Source: Gramella sp. KN1008
GTDB lineage: Bacteria > Bacteroidota > Bacteroidia > Flavobacteriales > Flavobacteriaceae
Assembly: GCF_004332155.1 (NCBI RefSeq)
Contig: NZ_SJDV01000001.1
Coordinates: 496,001-560,000, forward strand
DNA length: 64,000 nt
Direction of reading: 5' to 3'
Shown: positions 7,923-15,793 of the stretch, in pieces
Position numbering within the stretch: position 1 is the first letter of the stretch
How the letters are laid out: every line of letters begins with the position of its first letter
Notes under the pieces: generated by a model
What the model was told of the DNA's origin: nothing
Seen by the model: the letters and a program-made list of their open reading frames with translations, nothing else
Database searches by the model: none
Made by a program: the position numbers and the translations under genes

Positions 7923-9617
7923 ATGAAAAGCTTTCTAAAATTTAAATTGCTGAACATCGCCTGGCCTATCCTGTTTCTGGGATTGGTATTTAGCTCGTGT
8001 TCGAGTCCTAAGTATCCGGACAGGGATAATAAGGATGAAGATTATTATGTGGTACCGCAGCCTGCCAGGCTTAATCCCGGTACGGGTGCCTTCCTTCTTT
8101 CGGATGATGTTGCCATACAGGCGGGTGATTTCCAGAAAGAAGCCGCTTTCTTAAGAGACTATGCCAAATCAGATTTTCAAAAGGACATTAAGGATTTCGA
8201 AGACGGAAAAGCGATCAGCTTCGCCCTGAATTCGTCTCTTGGAGAAGAGGCTTATGAGTTGAAAGTGACTCCGGAAGAAATAAACATCGAAGGTGGATCG
8301 GCCAAAGGCATCTTTTACGCGGTACAAAGCCTTCGCCAGCTTATGCTTGTGGAAGACGGAGACCTAATCGTCCCTGCTGTGGAGATATCAGATACTCCCC
8401 GCTTTGCATACCGTGGTACCCATCTGGATGTGGCGAGACATTTCTTTGAGGTGGATGAGGTAAAGAGTTACCTTGATATCCTTGCCCTGCATAAGATAAA
8501 TACCTTTCACTGGCACCTAACCGAAGACCAGGGCTGGAGAATCGAGATCAAACAATATCCTAAGCTTACCGAGATTGGGGCTTATCGCAATGGAACCATC
8601 GTGGGACATAAACCCGGAACTTCCAATGATAATGAGCGTACCGGTGGATTCTATACTCAGGAACAGGTAAAAGATATCGTTGCCTATGCCGGGGAAAGGC
8701 ATATTACGGTGATCCCTGAAATTGAACTGCCGGGGCACAGCAGTGCAGCCATAGCGGCCTATCCTTATTTAAGCTGTTTCCCGGAAGAGAAGACCGAGGT
8801 GCCAAACGATATGATGTCTGAGACCAGTAAAGAGCAGCAGGCTGAGGGACGCAACAAAATAGTCCAGGAAACCTGGGGAATCTTTGACGATGTGTACTGT
8901 GCAGGAAAGGATTCTACCTTTACTTTTCTTCAGAATGTGCTGGATGAGGTGATTCCTCTTTTCCCTTCAGAATATGTGCACATTGGAGGCGATGAATGTC
9001 CTAAAGCTAACTGGGAACGCTGCCCCGAATGTCAGCAGCGAATGGCGCAGGAAGGATTGAAGGATGAACATGAGCTGCAGAGCTACTTTATTCAGCGAAT
9101 GGAAAAATACATCAACAGTAAAGGTAAAAAGATCATTGGCTGGGACGAGATCCTGGAAGGTGGTCTTGCACCAAACGCCACCGTGATGTCGTGGAGAGGT
9201 GAAGAAGGCGGTATCGAGGCAGCGAAGCAGGGGCACGATGTGATCATGACCCCTACAGATTATTGTTATTTTGATTATTACCAGGCTCAGGATAAGGAAG
9301 AGGAACCGCTTGCCATTGGCGGATATCTGCCGGTGGAAAAGGTCTATTCCTATGAGCCCCTGCCCGAAGAATTAACCTCAGAGCAGCATGAATATATCCT
9401 GGGTACACAGGCAAATCTGTGGACCGAGTATATCCCGGATATGGAAAAACTGGAATATATGCTCTTGCCACGTCTTGCCGCCCTAGCCGAGGTGGGCTGG
9501 ACCAAGAATACCGAAAAGGACTGGGAAGGCTTTAAGAACCGACTTTCAGCCTTAAGGGCCACCTATGATGAACTCGGATTGAATTATGCCACTCATGTTT
9601 TTAATAAAGATGAGTAA
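7923..9617 (+). CDS. Beta-N-acetylhexosaminidase lipoprotein (GH20)
   Basis: A 564-residue exo-acting glycoside hydrolase that should remove terminal GlcNAc/GalNAc from chitin- or glycan-derived oligosaccharides. The N-terminus is a lipoprotein signal (LVFSSC, lipid-accepting Cys26), so it is anchored to an envelope membrane. A GH20b-type domain (about 42-155) precedes the TIM barrel, which shows HWHLTEDQGWR (196-206), PEIELPGH (265-272), and the catalytic pair Asp357-Glu358 in HIGGDE. TQANLWTEY near the end is the usual substrate-binding segment. Length is normal for a single-module GH20. It stands alone, followed by a strong terminator; no SusC/D pair is adjacent. Confidence 0.95.
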   Translation: MKSFLKFKLLNIAWPILFLGLVFSSCSSPKYPDRDNKDEDYYVVPQPARLNPGTGAFLLSDDVAIQAGDFQKEAAFLRDYAKSDFQKDIKDFEDGKAISFALNSSLGEEAYELKVTPEEINIEGGSAKGIFYAVQSLRQLMLVEDGDLIVPAVEISDTPRFAYRGTHLDVARHFFEVDEVKSYLDILALHKINTFHWHLTEDQGWRIEIKQYPKLTEIGAYRNGTIVGHKPGTSNDNERTGGFYTQEQVKDIVAYAGERHITVIPEIELPGHSSAAIAAYPYLSCFPEEKTEVPNDMMSETSKEQQAEGRNKIVQETWGIFDDVYCAGKDSTFTFLQNVLDEVIPLFPSEYVHIGGDECPKANWERCPECQQRMAQEGLKDEHELQSYFIQRMEKYINSKGKKIIGWDEILEGGLAPNATVMSWRGEEGGIEAAKQGHDVIMTPTDYCYFDYYQAQDKEEEPLAIGGYLPVEKVYSYEPLPEELTSEQHEYILGTQANLWTEYIPDMEKLEYMLLPRLAALAEVGWTKNTEKDWEGFKNRLSALRATYDELGLNYATHVFNKDE

Positions 9618-9640
9618 ACAGGTGATAAGTATTACCTGAT

Positions 9641-9674
9641 AAAAAACTGCCGGGAATTCCCGGCAGTTTTTTTT
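9641..9674 (+). terminator. Rho-independent terminator of the GH20 gene
   Basis: A 32-bp perfect palindrome centred on GGGAATTCCC (9641-9672) with stem ACTGCCGGGAA/TTCCCGGCAGT, followed by a run of eight T. Confidence 0.85.
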
Positions 9675-9722
9675 GGCCTTTATTGGAGTGTGGGTTTTCA
9701 GGGGCTTCCAATTCATCAGGTC

Positions 9723-9759
9723 AAAAAAAAATCATCCCGAAATATGTTTTCGGGATGAT
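9723..9759 (-). terminator. Terminator of the tandem universal stress protein gene
   Basis: A 12-bp stem ATCATCCCGAAA/TTTCGGGATGAT. On the minus strand it is followed by a run of T (9723-9730). Confidence 0.8.
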
Positions 9760-9784
9760 CTGTTGCTTCCGGTTTTTTGGCCTA

Positions 9785-10633
9785 TCAGGATTTTTCCGGA
9801 AGTATAAGGAAAGGAAATGAGAGATGCCTGTCTATATTCTCCACAACAGGTTCACGGAAAATACTTTCAGTAAAACCATGTTTATAGTAGATCATGCTCA
9901 GCATATCCATATCATTGTTCTTTACATATTCTGCCAGCGTCTTTGATATTTCTATATGGGTGAAAGAATAAACCAGATGCACCGGCACTTCTTCAAAGAT
10001 CGATTTAAATTCGTTATAATTCTTCCATTGCTCTTTGGAAAGGCTTCCTTCTTCACCATCATATACCACGGTAATACTTGAGCCCAGGCTTTGGGCCAGT
10101 TCTTTAAGGAACCTGAAACTTCCTTTTTTGAACTCCCGGTTAAGATCACTGGCGAAAGCGATATGAAGAGGAGTTTTATAATCCAGTTCCCTGGGGATCA
10201 CCAGTATAGGTTTGGAGATGGCTCTTTCTATAAGTTTTGTGGTATGGGTGCCGTAGATACTTTCAAAAGTACCCTTATGTTTTCTGGTGCCCATCACCAC
10301 CAGGTCTATATTCTTTTCAAGGATAAGGTTCTCAATGCCTTTTATAAGCTTTTGGTCAGAACTGATGATCTCGAATCTCTCTTTGGGTAACTCAGAATCA
10401 CGTATGATGCTGTGAAAGGTTTCCGTACAGCCCGCACGGGAGCTAACCCCCAGCCGGGGCGCCTTTTTAAACTCCTCTTCATTAACGATACTGTATACCG
10501 AAGTATGTATCTCGTCCCCGTAGAAATTACAGATATAGAATTGAGCATCATCCTCTTTGAAGAGTTGTGTGGCGTAATAAAGAGCGCAATAAGCCTCTTT
10601 TGAAAAATCGGTGGCGATAAGGATGTTTTTCAT
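9785..10633 (-). CDS. Tandem-domain universal stress protein
   Basis: A 282-residue cytosolic protein with two UspA-like domains. Domain 1 (1-145) starts NILIATDFSKEA and carries the nucleotide-binding loop VVMGTRKHKGTFESIYGTHT, which fits the G-2X-G-9X-G(S/T) pattern. Domain 2 (about 155-280) is degenerate in that loop and probably does not bind ATP. Such double USPs are common in Bacteroidota and respond to starvation or redox stress. The ATG at 10633 is preferred to the TTG at 10639 because the family begins MKNILIATDFS. Confidence 0.9.
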   Translation of the reverse strand: MKNILIATDFSKEAYCALYYATQLFKEDDAQFYICNFYGDEIHTSVYSIVNEEEFKKAPRLGVSSRAGCTETFHSIIRDSELPKERFEIISSDQKLIKGIENLILEKNIDLVVMGTRKHKGTFESIYGTHTTKLIERAISKPILVIPRELDYKTPLHIAFASDLNREFKKGSFRFLKELAQSLGSSITVVYDGEEGSLSKEQWKNYNEFKSIFEEVPVHLVYSFTHIEISKTLAEYVKNNDMDMLSMIYYKHGFTESIFREPVVENIDRHLSFPFLILPEKS

Positions 10634-10839
10634 GATCAAATAGCTTAAAAGAATTAAAACCCTGCATTGACCTTCAGCTTCAGCGCAAAATTAAGGGGAG
10701 GACTGCTGTTAAAAAATGATGTTTATCATGATATTCCATATAAGTAAGTGGAAAGTGGAGGCTCTGGCTATTAAAATATTAGTTGCTTTAATCATCTGAA
10801 AGTTAGATATTTAAATTGTATAACCAACAATCTTTAAAT

Positions 10840-11259
10840 ATGAAATTAATCGTTTGTTCACTGCTGTTTTTTTTAAGTTTAAATGTATTCGCACAGAACC
10901 GATCCACTTTAGAGGTATACAGGCATCATGAAGAAGCACTTCTCAATAAGAATAAGGCGGAAATTATGAAGGATTATGATGAGAATTCGATCATAGTAAC
11001 TCCAGACGGCAAGGTTAATAAAGGTTTGGAAGAGATCAGTAAGACTTTTGATTATGCCTTCGCAGAGTTCTTCCCGGAAAATATCGAAATGCATAAGTTA
11101 CAGGAAGTGATCGAAGAGGGAATTGTTTTTCTCGTGTACAAAGTAAGCGATGGGACTACAGGGAAAGAGGTTACGCCTTTTGCCGTGGATACATTTGTGA
11201 TTGAGGATGGAAAGATAAAATATCAGACCATAGCTTCCCAGATGCCTCCTGAAAATTGA
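10840..11259 (+). CDS. Secreted SnoaL/DUF4440-like (NTF2-fold) protein
   Basis: A 139-residue protein with a clear Sec signal (MKLIVCSLLFFLSLNVFAQ) and an NTF2-like domain: VYRHHEEALLNKNKAEIMKDYDENSIIVTPDGKVNKG is the usual helix-helix-strand opening, and FVIEDGKIKYQTIASQ the closing strands. Members bind small ligands or act as polyketide cyclases, but secreted Bacteroidota members have no known substrate. The ATG at 10840 begins the signal peptide, so the earlier TTG is ignored. No co-transcribed neighbour. Confidence 0.8.
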   Translation: MKLIVCSLLFFLSLNVFAQNRSTLEVYRHHEEALLNKNKAEIMKDYDENSIIVTPDGKVNKGLEEISKTFDYAFAEFFPENIEMHKLQEVIEEGIVFLVYKVSDGTTGKEVTPFAVDTFVIEDGKIKYQTIASQMPPEN

Positions 11260-11308
11260 TAGTTATTAGGGCTAATCCGGGAAGATCTGAAAGTATTTCT
11301 GCATTCTG

Positions 11309-12145
11309 TTAGTCTTCCTGGTCTTCCTTCTTTTTATTTTGTTCGCTAACGGCATCGTCATGCTGTTCATCACCACTGGCTCCTTTTTTGCGATCTTCAA
11401 GGTTTTTTAAACCTGAACTTTCACCATACAATATTAATATATCATCCACCTTTATATTCGTTTTTCCATAAGGAGCTCCTATATACTCTCCGTTGGCCCT
11501 TTTTATTCCCAATACCAGCACTCCTTCCTTATCCAGCTGAAGCTCTTTCAATGATTTTTGATTCACCCAGTCTCCTTCTTCTACCTTCAATTCTGAAACT
11601 CTGTAATCCCCTTCCAGGTTTAATAAGCTGTAATAATCTTTTACGTCCAGGTAGGTGTATCTCTTAAGCAGTTTTTCTATTAACCTTGAAAGCCTGCGGT
11701 CTACAAAATCGCTGTAAGCAAGAAATATAAGAAGTCCTATCCCTGCCGCCAGGACCAGCATCTCAACCGATATGAAACCCGTCTCCTGCAATGAAAGGAA
11801 GCTAAAGATTACAGAGGAGATTGTTGTGATCACCCCCGCATTTCCGGTAAAGATGAGAAAGGTGAGAATCTTTCTGCGAACCGGGTCCTTTACCATGAGT
11901 TCAGATTCCCTGGTGGTAAAGCCTACTCCCAGATAGGCCGAACGGGCCTGGAATTTGGCTACTTCCTTGGAAAGCCCGGTATGTACGAAGGCGATAGTAC
12001 CAATTCTGGTTATAAGCATGGAAATTGAAATGATGATGAGTAATGAGATTACCGCAGCCATGACCTTAATTTTTCCTGGTTCTCTCTTTAATTTAATCAA
12101 TTTTTGGAAATCGATGGCTGGGACCATAGATAATAGAGATTCCAT
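11309..12145 (-). CDS. Membrane protein with C-terminal TrkA-C (RCK_C) domain
   Basis: A 278-residue protein with hydrophobic segments near 30-52, 90-112 and 125-147. A TrkA-C/RCK_C domain follows at about 193-262 (YRVSELKVEEGDWV, LVLGIKRANGEYIGAP, IKVDDILILYGE). The tail is Lys/Glu rich. RCK_C domains bind small ligands such as c-di-AMP or nucleotides to gate transport; here the membrane part is too short to be a classical channel, so a regulatory subunit or mechanosensor is possible. It is monocistronic. Confidence 0.78.
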   Translation of the reverse strand: MESLLSMVPAIDFQKLIKLKREPGKIKVMAAVISLLIIISISMLITRIGTIAFVHTGLSKEVAKFQARSAYLGVGFTTRESELMVKDPVRRKILTFLIFTGNAGVITTISSVIFSFLSLQETGFISVEMLVLAAGIGLLIFLAYSDFVDRRLSRLIEKLLKRYTYLDVKDYYSLLNLEGDYRVSELKVEEGDWVNQKSLKELQLDKEGVLVLGIKRANGEYIGAPYGKTNIKVDDILILYGESSGLKNLEDRKKGASGDEQHDDAVSEQNKKKEDQED

Positions 12146-12281
12146 CTTAGGTTACATAATGATGATTTGTATAGTATTTGGGCCCTGGAAAAATACAGGG
12201 ATTTTTCCCCTTATCAGCCTTATTTATTTTATAACGTACTGTTTATTAGTATATTAAAAAGACTAACCAAAAAATGTAAGT

Positions 12282-12650
12282 ATGAAAACTGTATTGTTAG
12301 GGTTGTGTTTGTTAATGTCTTTTAGCCTGACTGGCCAGAAACTTTCAGAGGATTCTGAGAAACTGAAAAAAGATCAACCTGAAGTATATAAATCCATAGA
12401 AGATTATGCTTCTTCTAAATGGAAGAACGATTCTGCCAAAACCATTTATGAGATCAATGAGCAGACTGCGGCATTCAGCGAGTTGTGTAAACTGGTAATA
12501 GAAGATTTTTCCAGGAACAGATTATGCCTGGAAGTACTGAAACAAAGAACAGAAGATGGAAAAAATATAAGCTTTAACGCTCCTTCTGTTAACTGGAAAT
12601 CGGTATTATTTGAGATGAGACAGAAGTTAAATGTGAAAACAGCTTTTTAA
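12282..12650 (+). CDS. Small secreted protein of unknown function
   Basis: A 122-residue protein with a Sec signal (MKTVLLGLCLLMSFSLTGQ). The mature part is helical and charged, with two Cys (LCKLV and RLCLEV) about 14 residues apart. I do not recognise a family. It begins a run of three small rightward genes (12282, 12744, 13334), but the gaps of 93-137 bp argue against a tight operon. Confidence 0.6.
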   Translation: MKTVLLGLCLLMSFSLTGQKLSEDSEKLKKDQPEVYKSIEDYASSKWKNDSAKTIYEINEQTAAFSELCKLVIEDFSRNRLCLEVLKQRTEDGKNISFNAPSVNWKSVLFEMRQKLNVKTAF

Positions 12651-12743
12651 GAGGCTGTTTCTTTAGTTAATTTCATCACAATTAAAATCGGGGAATTTAA
12701 TTTTTAGCTTATTTAGATGCGTTTTTCTAAACCATAAAAACCA

Positions 12744-13196
12744 ATGAAAAAAGCACTTCTAATTGCCGGTTTTATACTATTTGCCGGTAGCCTTTCTTAT
12801 GCTCAGTCATTTGAGTACAAGACCATCACCGTAGTGGAATCTATCGTTCCAAACGGGCTTGGCCGTTCCAGAATGATAAGTTCTGAAGAAAACCGGGATT
12901 ATAAAGAATTCACTACAGAGAGAAGTGAAGACAGCGACCAGAGAAATAAGTCTGATCGAGGGGAGATCAGACTAAAGAATTTTGAGGAGACCAAACTGCT
13001 TAACTTTTTCAATATGGGAGGGATCCGCTTTCAGAACATCGCCGCCAACGATGCGGTAGTGACCTCTAAGCTCAATGCTCTGGCCGGGGAAGGCTGGGAA
13101 CTCGCCTTTGTGAACAGCGGGGTGGAAAGTTACAGCGGAGAAGATGATGACGGGGGAATTTTTATTACCAGATATGTCTTTAAGCGATTAAAATAA
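12744..13196 (+). CDS. Small secreted protein resembling DUF4177
   Basis: A 150-residue secreted protein (signal MKKALLIAGFILFAGSLSYAQ). It opens with FEYKTITVVES and closes with SKLNALAGEGWELAFVNSG and FITRYVFKRLK, the arrangement of DUF4177 proteins, where a short strand-helix-strand unit ends in GWELV. A charged insert of about 60 residues separates the halves. Function is unknown. Rightward, between two other small genes. Confidence 0.65.
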   Translation: MKKALLIAGFILFAGSLSYAQSFEYKTITVVESIVPNGLGRSRMISSEENRDYKEFTTERSEDSDQRNKSDRGEIRLKNFEETKLLNFFNMGGIRFQNIAANDAVVTSKLNALAGEGWELAFVNSGVESYSGEDDDGGIFITRYVFKRLK

Positions 13197-13333
13197 CGCT
13201 AAATATACTGCCTGAATAGCCGCAGGAACCACAGCCTATTCAGCCCGAAAATTTTTAACATAATAAATCAAAAACAAATTTTGGCAATAGGTTAAAATTT
13301 TGTTAATTGCCAGCCTGTTAGGTAGTTAAAATT

Positions 13334-13675
13334 ATGTTAATGATGAATGTGGAAGATAAGATCTATCAGACTTGCATGGATGGGGTGCCGGTAGCCGAGG
13401 TAAGGAGAAGATCATCAGTGAAGTTCATAAATGAACTCAGAGAGAATCAACTTATACTTATAACAAGCAGGGGAACCATAAGGCTCACCACGAAGGGAAA
13501 AATAGCCATGAGGATGGGCCTTTCTAATTACCTGAGCCTGGACGATCTTGAGAAGGAGCTTCTTACCCGCGAAGTGGCCGAAATTAGATCGGAGAACAGG
13601 GGCTTAATGGTTGTGCTTGGAGGGCTGGTCTTATCCTGCCTGTTCTTAATGGGTTATTGGTTCCTACAGTTTTAG
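13334..13675 (+). CDS. Small winged-helix-like protein with C-terminal membrane anchor (paralogue)
   Basis: A 113-residue paralogue of the protein at 7305-7670. It has the same order: N-terminal helical part, FINELRENQLILITSRGTIRLTTKGK wing (shown here only as motif), GLSNYLSLDDLEKEL helix, then a terminal hydrophobic segment (MVVLGGLVLSCLFLMGYWFL, about 90-109). Starts at ATG 13334, 13340 or 13343 are all possible. Its end is 15 bp from the convergent LytTR regulator gene. Function unknown; a tail-anchored transcription factor is one reading. Confidence 0.68.
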   Translation: MLMMNVEDKIYQTCMDGVPVAEVRRRSSVKFINELRENQLILITSRGTIRLTTKGKIAMRMGLSNYLSLDDLEKELLTREVAEIRSENRGLMVVLGGLVLSCLFLMGYWFLQF

Positions 13676-13690
13676 ATTTTTATACCTATT

Positions 13691-14458
13691 CTAAAGATCC
13701 AGCCATTGCTTAAAATCTGAAGCTTTGTTGTTGCTTATTATATGATCATTTTCTGAAGCAGGCTCCAGTCTTAGCTGAAGTCTTCCTTTAAAATAAGGAT
13801 GCACTTCTTTCACAGCCCTTATATTTACGATCAACTGACGGTTAGCCCTGAAAAATATTTTATCATCCAGCTGCCGGTCCAGTTCGTCCAGCGTATAATT
13901 CACTGCAAACCTGTTGCCTTTAAAATTTACAAGTAACACTATTCCATCTTCCGCCAGAAAATAGGCCACCTCTTTGCTCGGGATGGTTTTGATGCTTTGC
14001 CCGCTTTTTACCATAAAACGGGACTTTGTATTGTTCAGGTTGCCACCCATTTGGGCTTGCAGAAGGTTTTGCAGGTTCTGGAGTTCTTCGCTAAATGTAT
14101 CCTGCCTTAGTTCTTCATATTTCTCTATTGCCTTCAGGATCTCTTCCTTTTTAAGAGGTTTCAGCAAATAATCCACACTGTTTACTTTAAAGGCTTCTAT
14201 GGCGTATTCATTATAAGCAGTAGTAAAGATCACCGGGCATTTAATTTCTACTTGCTTGAAGATCTCAAAACTGCTGCCGTCTGATAGGTGAATGTCACAA
14301 AATATAAGCTCGGGCATTTCATTACTGCCAAACCAGTCTACCGCCTCCTCTATGGAAGGGAGTTTTGCCATTATCCTGGTCTCAGGCCGTAACTCTAAAA
14401 TGATTTTCTGCAGGGCTTCTGCCGCAAAGATCTCATCTTCAATGATCACTATTCTCAT
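13691..14458 (-). CDS. LytTR-family response regulator
   Basis: A 255-residue two-component regulator. The receiver domain is at 1-120 with acidic residues near 8-9, phospho-acceptor Asp55 (FCDIHLSDG), Thr in IFTTAYNEYA and Lys in YLLKPLKK. The LytTR DNA-binding domain is at about 150-250 (FMVKSGQSIKTIPSKEVAYF, FFRANRQLIVN, RLQLRLEP). Its start overlaps the end of the histidine kinase gene by 20 nt, so the two are translationally coupled. The ATG at 14458 is preferred over the TTG at 14467. Targets are unknown. Confidence 0.93.
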   Translation of the reverse strand: MRIVIIEDEIFAAEALQKIILELRPETRIMAKLPSIEEAVDWFGSNEMPELIFCDIHLSDGSSFEIFKQVEIKCPVIFTTAYNEYAIEAFKVNSVDYLLKPLKKEEILKAIEKYEELRQDTFSEELQNLQNLLQAQMGGNLNNTKSRFMVKSGQSIKTIPSKEVAYFLAEDGIVLLVNFKGNRFAVNYTLDELDRQLDDKIFFRANRQLIVNIRAVKEVHPYFKGRLQLRLEPASENDHIISNNKASDFKQWLDL

Positions 14459-15608
14459 AATCCTCAACTTTTAGGAGTGGAAGTTTTACTACGAATTCGC
14501 TTTCAGATTTTTCAATTTTCACCTCTTCATCGGTTAAATAATGGTACCGGTTAATGATGTTCTGCAGGCCTGTTTTGGTGGAGGTAATACTTTCCTTTCT
14601 CGGATTCAGGTCATTCCGCACCAGTAACTTATCATCTTTAACCAGAATTTCAACTCTTAAAGGTCTGGAAGGGGTGGAACCATTGTGTTTTACCGCATTT
14701 TCAATAAGCATCTGTACACAACCCGGCGGGATTTGAAGCTTCAGTTTATCTTCTGGTACATTAAAACTGAAGTTTACCGCCTTTCCAAAACGGGTTTCCA
14801 GCAGATAGGTGTAAGCCCCGCACACTTCCATTTCCTTTTTAAGACTTATAAGCATCTCTGCTCCATGGTCCAGGTAAGACCGGTAGAGGTCTGAAAGTTT
14901 TCTTATAAAATCAACCGCTTTATCCTGGTCACTGTAAACCAGTGATCCCAGAACGTTCAGACTATTAAAGAGGAAGTGAGGATTTACCTGTTGTTTGAGG
15001 CTTTCCAGCTGGGCCTGAAAATTTTCTTTCTGTAAACGGGCCGAATTCAGTTTTTCAGCCTCCAGCTTTCTTCTGCTTCTTTCCCTTTCCACAAAAAAAT
15101 AGAAGAACAGCGCCACAATTATCTGTACAAGAAAAGAAGTTCTTAAACGTACGGGATTAAACTCATCCCACGAAAAAAGGAAGCTGAGTGGTAAAATATT
15201 GATAAGGAAATGTAAGATTATCGCGCTCACGATCACAATTATCATCTCTATCGCTATTTTTAGAAAATGATTTAGATGGGACAGGCGAGGGGAATTGATT
15301 AGTTTGGAGAACTGCCGGTGCAGCCAGAAAAGGATCAGGAGAAAAATAAACTCTAATCCAAGCTCCATCCATTCTAACCAGCTTGGAAATATAAGCCTGC
15401 CTAAATTATTGTAAACTACCGAAAAATATACGATAAAAGTAGTGATAGCCGCTATCCCAACTTTTTCCAGTATCGTGCGGAAATTGGATCTTAACTTTTT
15501 TCCTTCCGGAGAATCCTTATCTGAAAGCTTTTCTTTTATAGTGTGGATTTTTCTTACCGGGTAAAAGTAAAAAATAAAATGTTTTTTATCTACTCCTGGT
15601 CTCTTCAT
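14439..15608 (-). CDS. LytS/YehU-type sensor histidine kinase
   Basis: A 389-residue membrane kinase. Four transmembrane segments lie roughly at 48-68, 80-98, 115-140 and 155-175. A coiled coil (ERERSRRKLEAEKLNSARL) leads to the His_kinase domain with the phospho-acceptor in QVNPHFLFNSLN (His211 from this start). The ATP-binding part has PPGCVQMLIENAVKHN. There is no extracellular sensor domain, so stimuli are probably sensed within the membrane, as in other LytS-type kinases lacking PAS/7TM modules. The start is chosen at ATG 15608; further downstream starts cannot be excluded. First gene of the kinase/regulator operon. Confidence 0.9.
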   Translation of the reverse strand: MKRPGVDKKHFIFYFYPVRKIHTIKEKLSDKDSPEGKKLRSNFRTILEKVGIAAITTFIVYFSVVYNNLGRLIFPSWLEWMELGLEFIFLLILFWLHRQFSKLINSPRLSHLNHFLKIAIEMIIVIVSAIILHFLINILPLSFLFSWDEFNPVRLRTSFLVQIIVALFFYFFVERERSRRKLEAEKLNSARLQKENFQAQLESLKQQVNPHFLFNSLNVLGSLVYSDQDKAVDFIRKLSDLYRSYLDHGAEMLISLKKEMEVCGAYTYLLETRFGKAVNFSFNVPEDKLKLQIPPGCVQMLIENAVKHNGSTPSRPLRVEILVKDDKLLVRNDLNPRKESITSTKTGLQNIINRYHYLTDEEVKIEKSESEFVVKLPLLKVEDYENSDH

Positions 15609-15793
15609 GTGTTGCAACTTAATAGAAGGCAATTTTGTGATTTTTCATGGAATCCCTTTCCAATTCATTTAGCCTATATCCCGTTTGAACCAGCTCAGAT
15701 CCCACTTCATCTTTTTTGCCTTTCCGCAGGCCTCCGTGTGGCCCATATTTGCCCTGTTAGCAACCAAAAAATTATTAACCTTAAAATCTTAAA

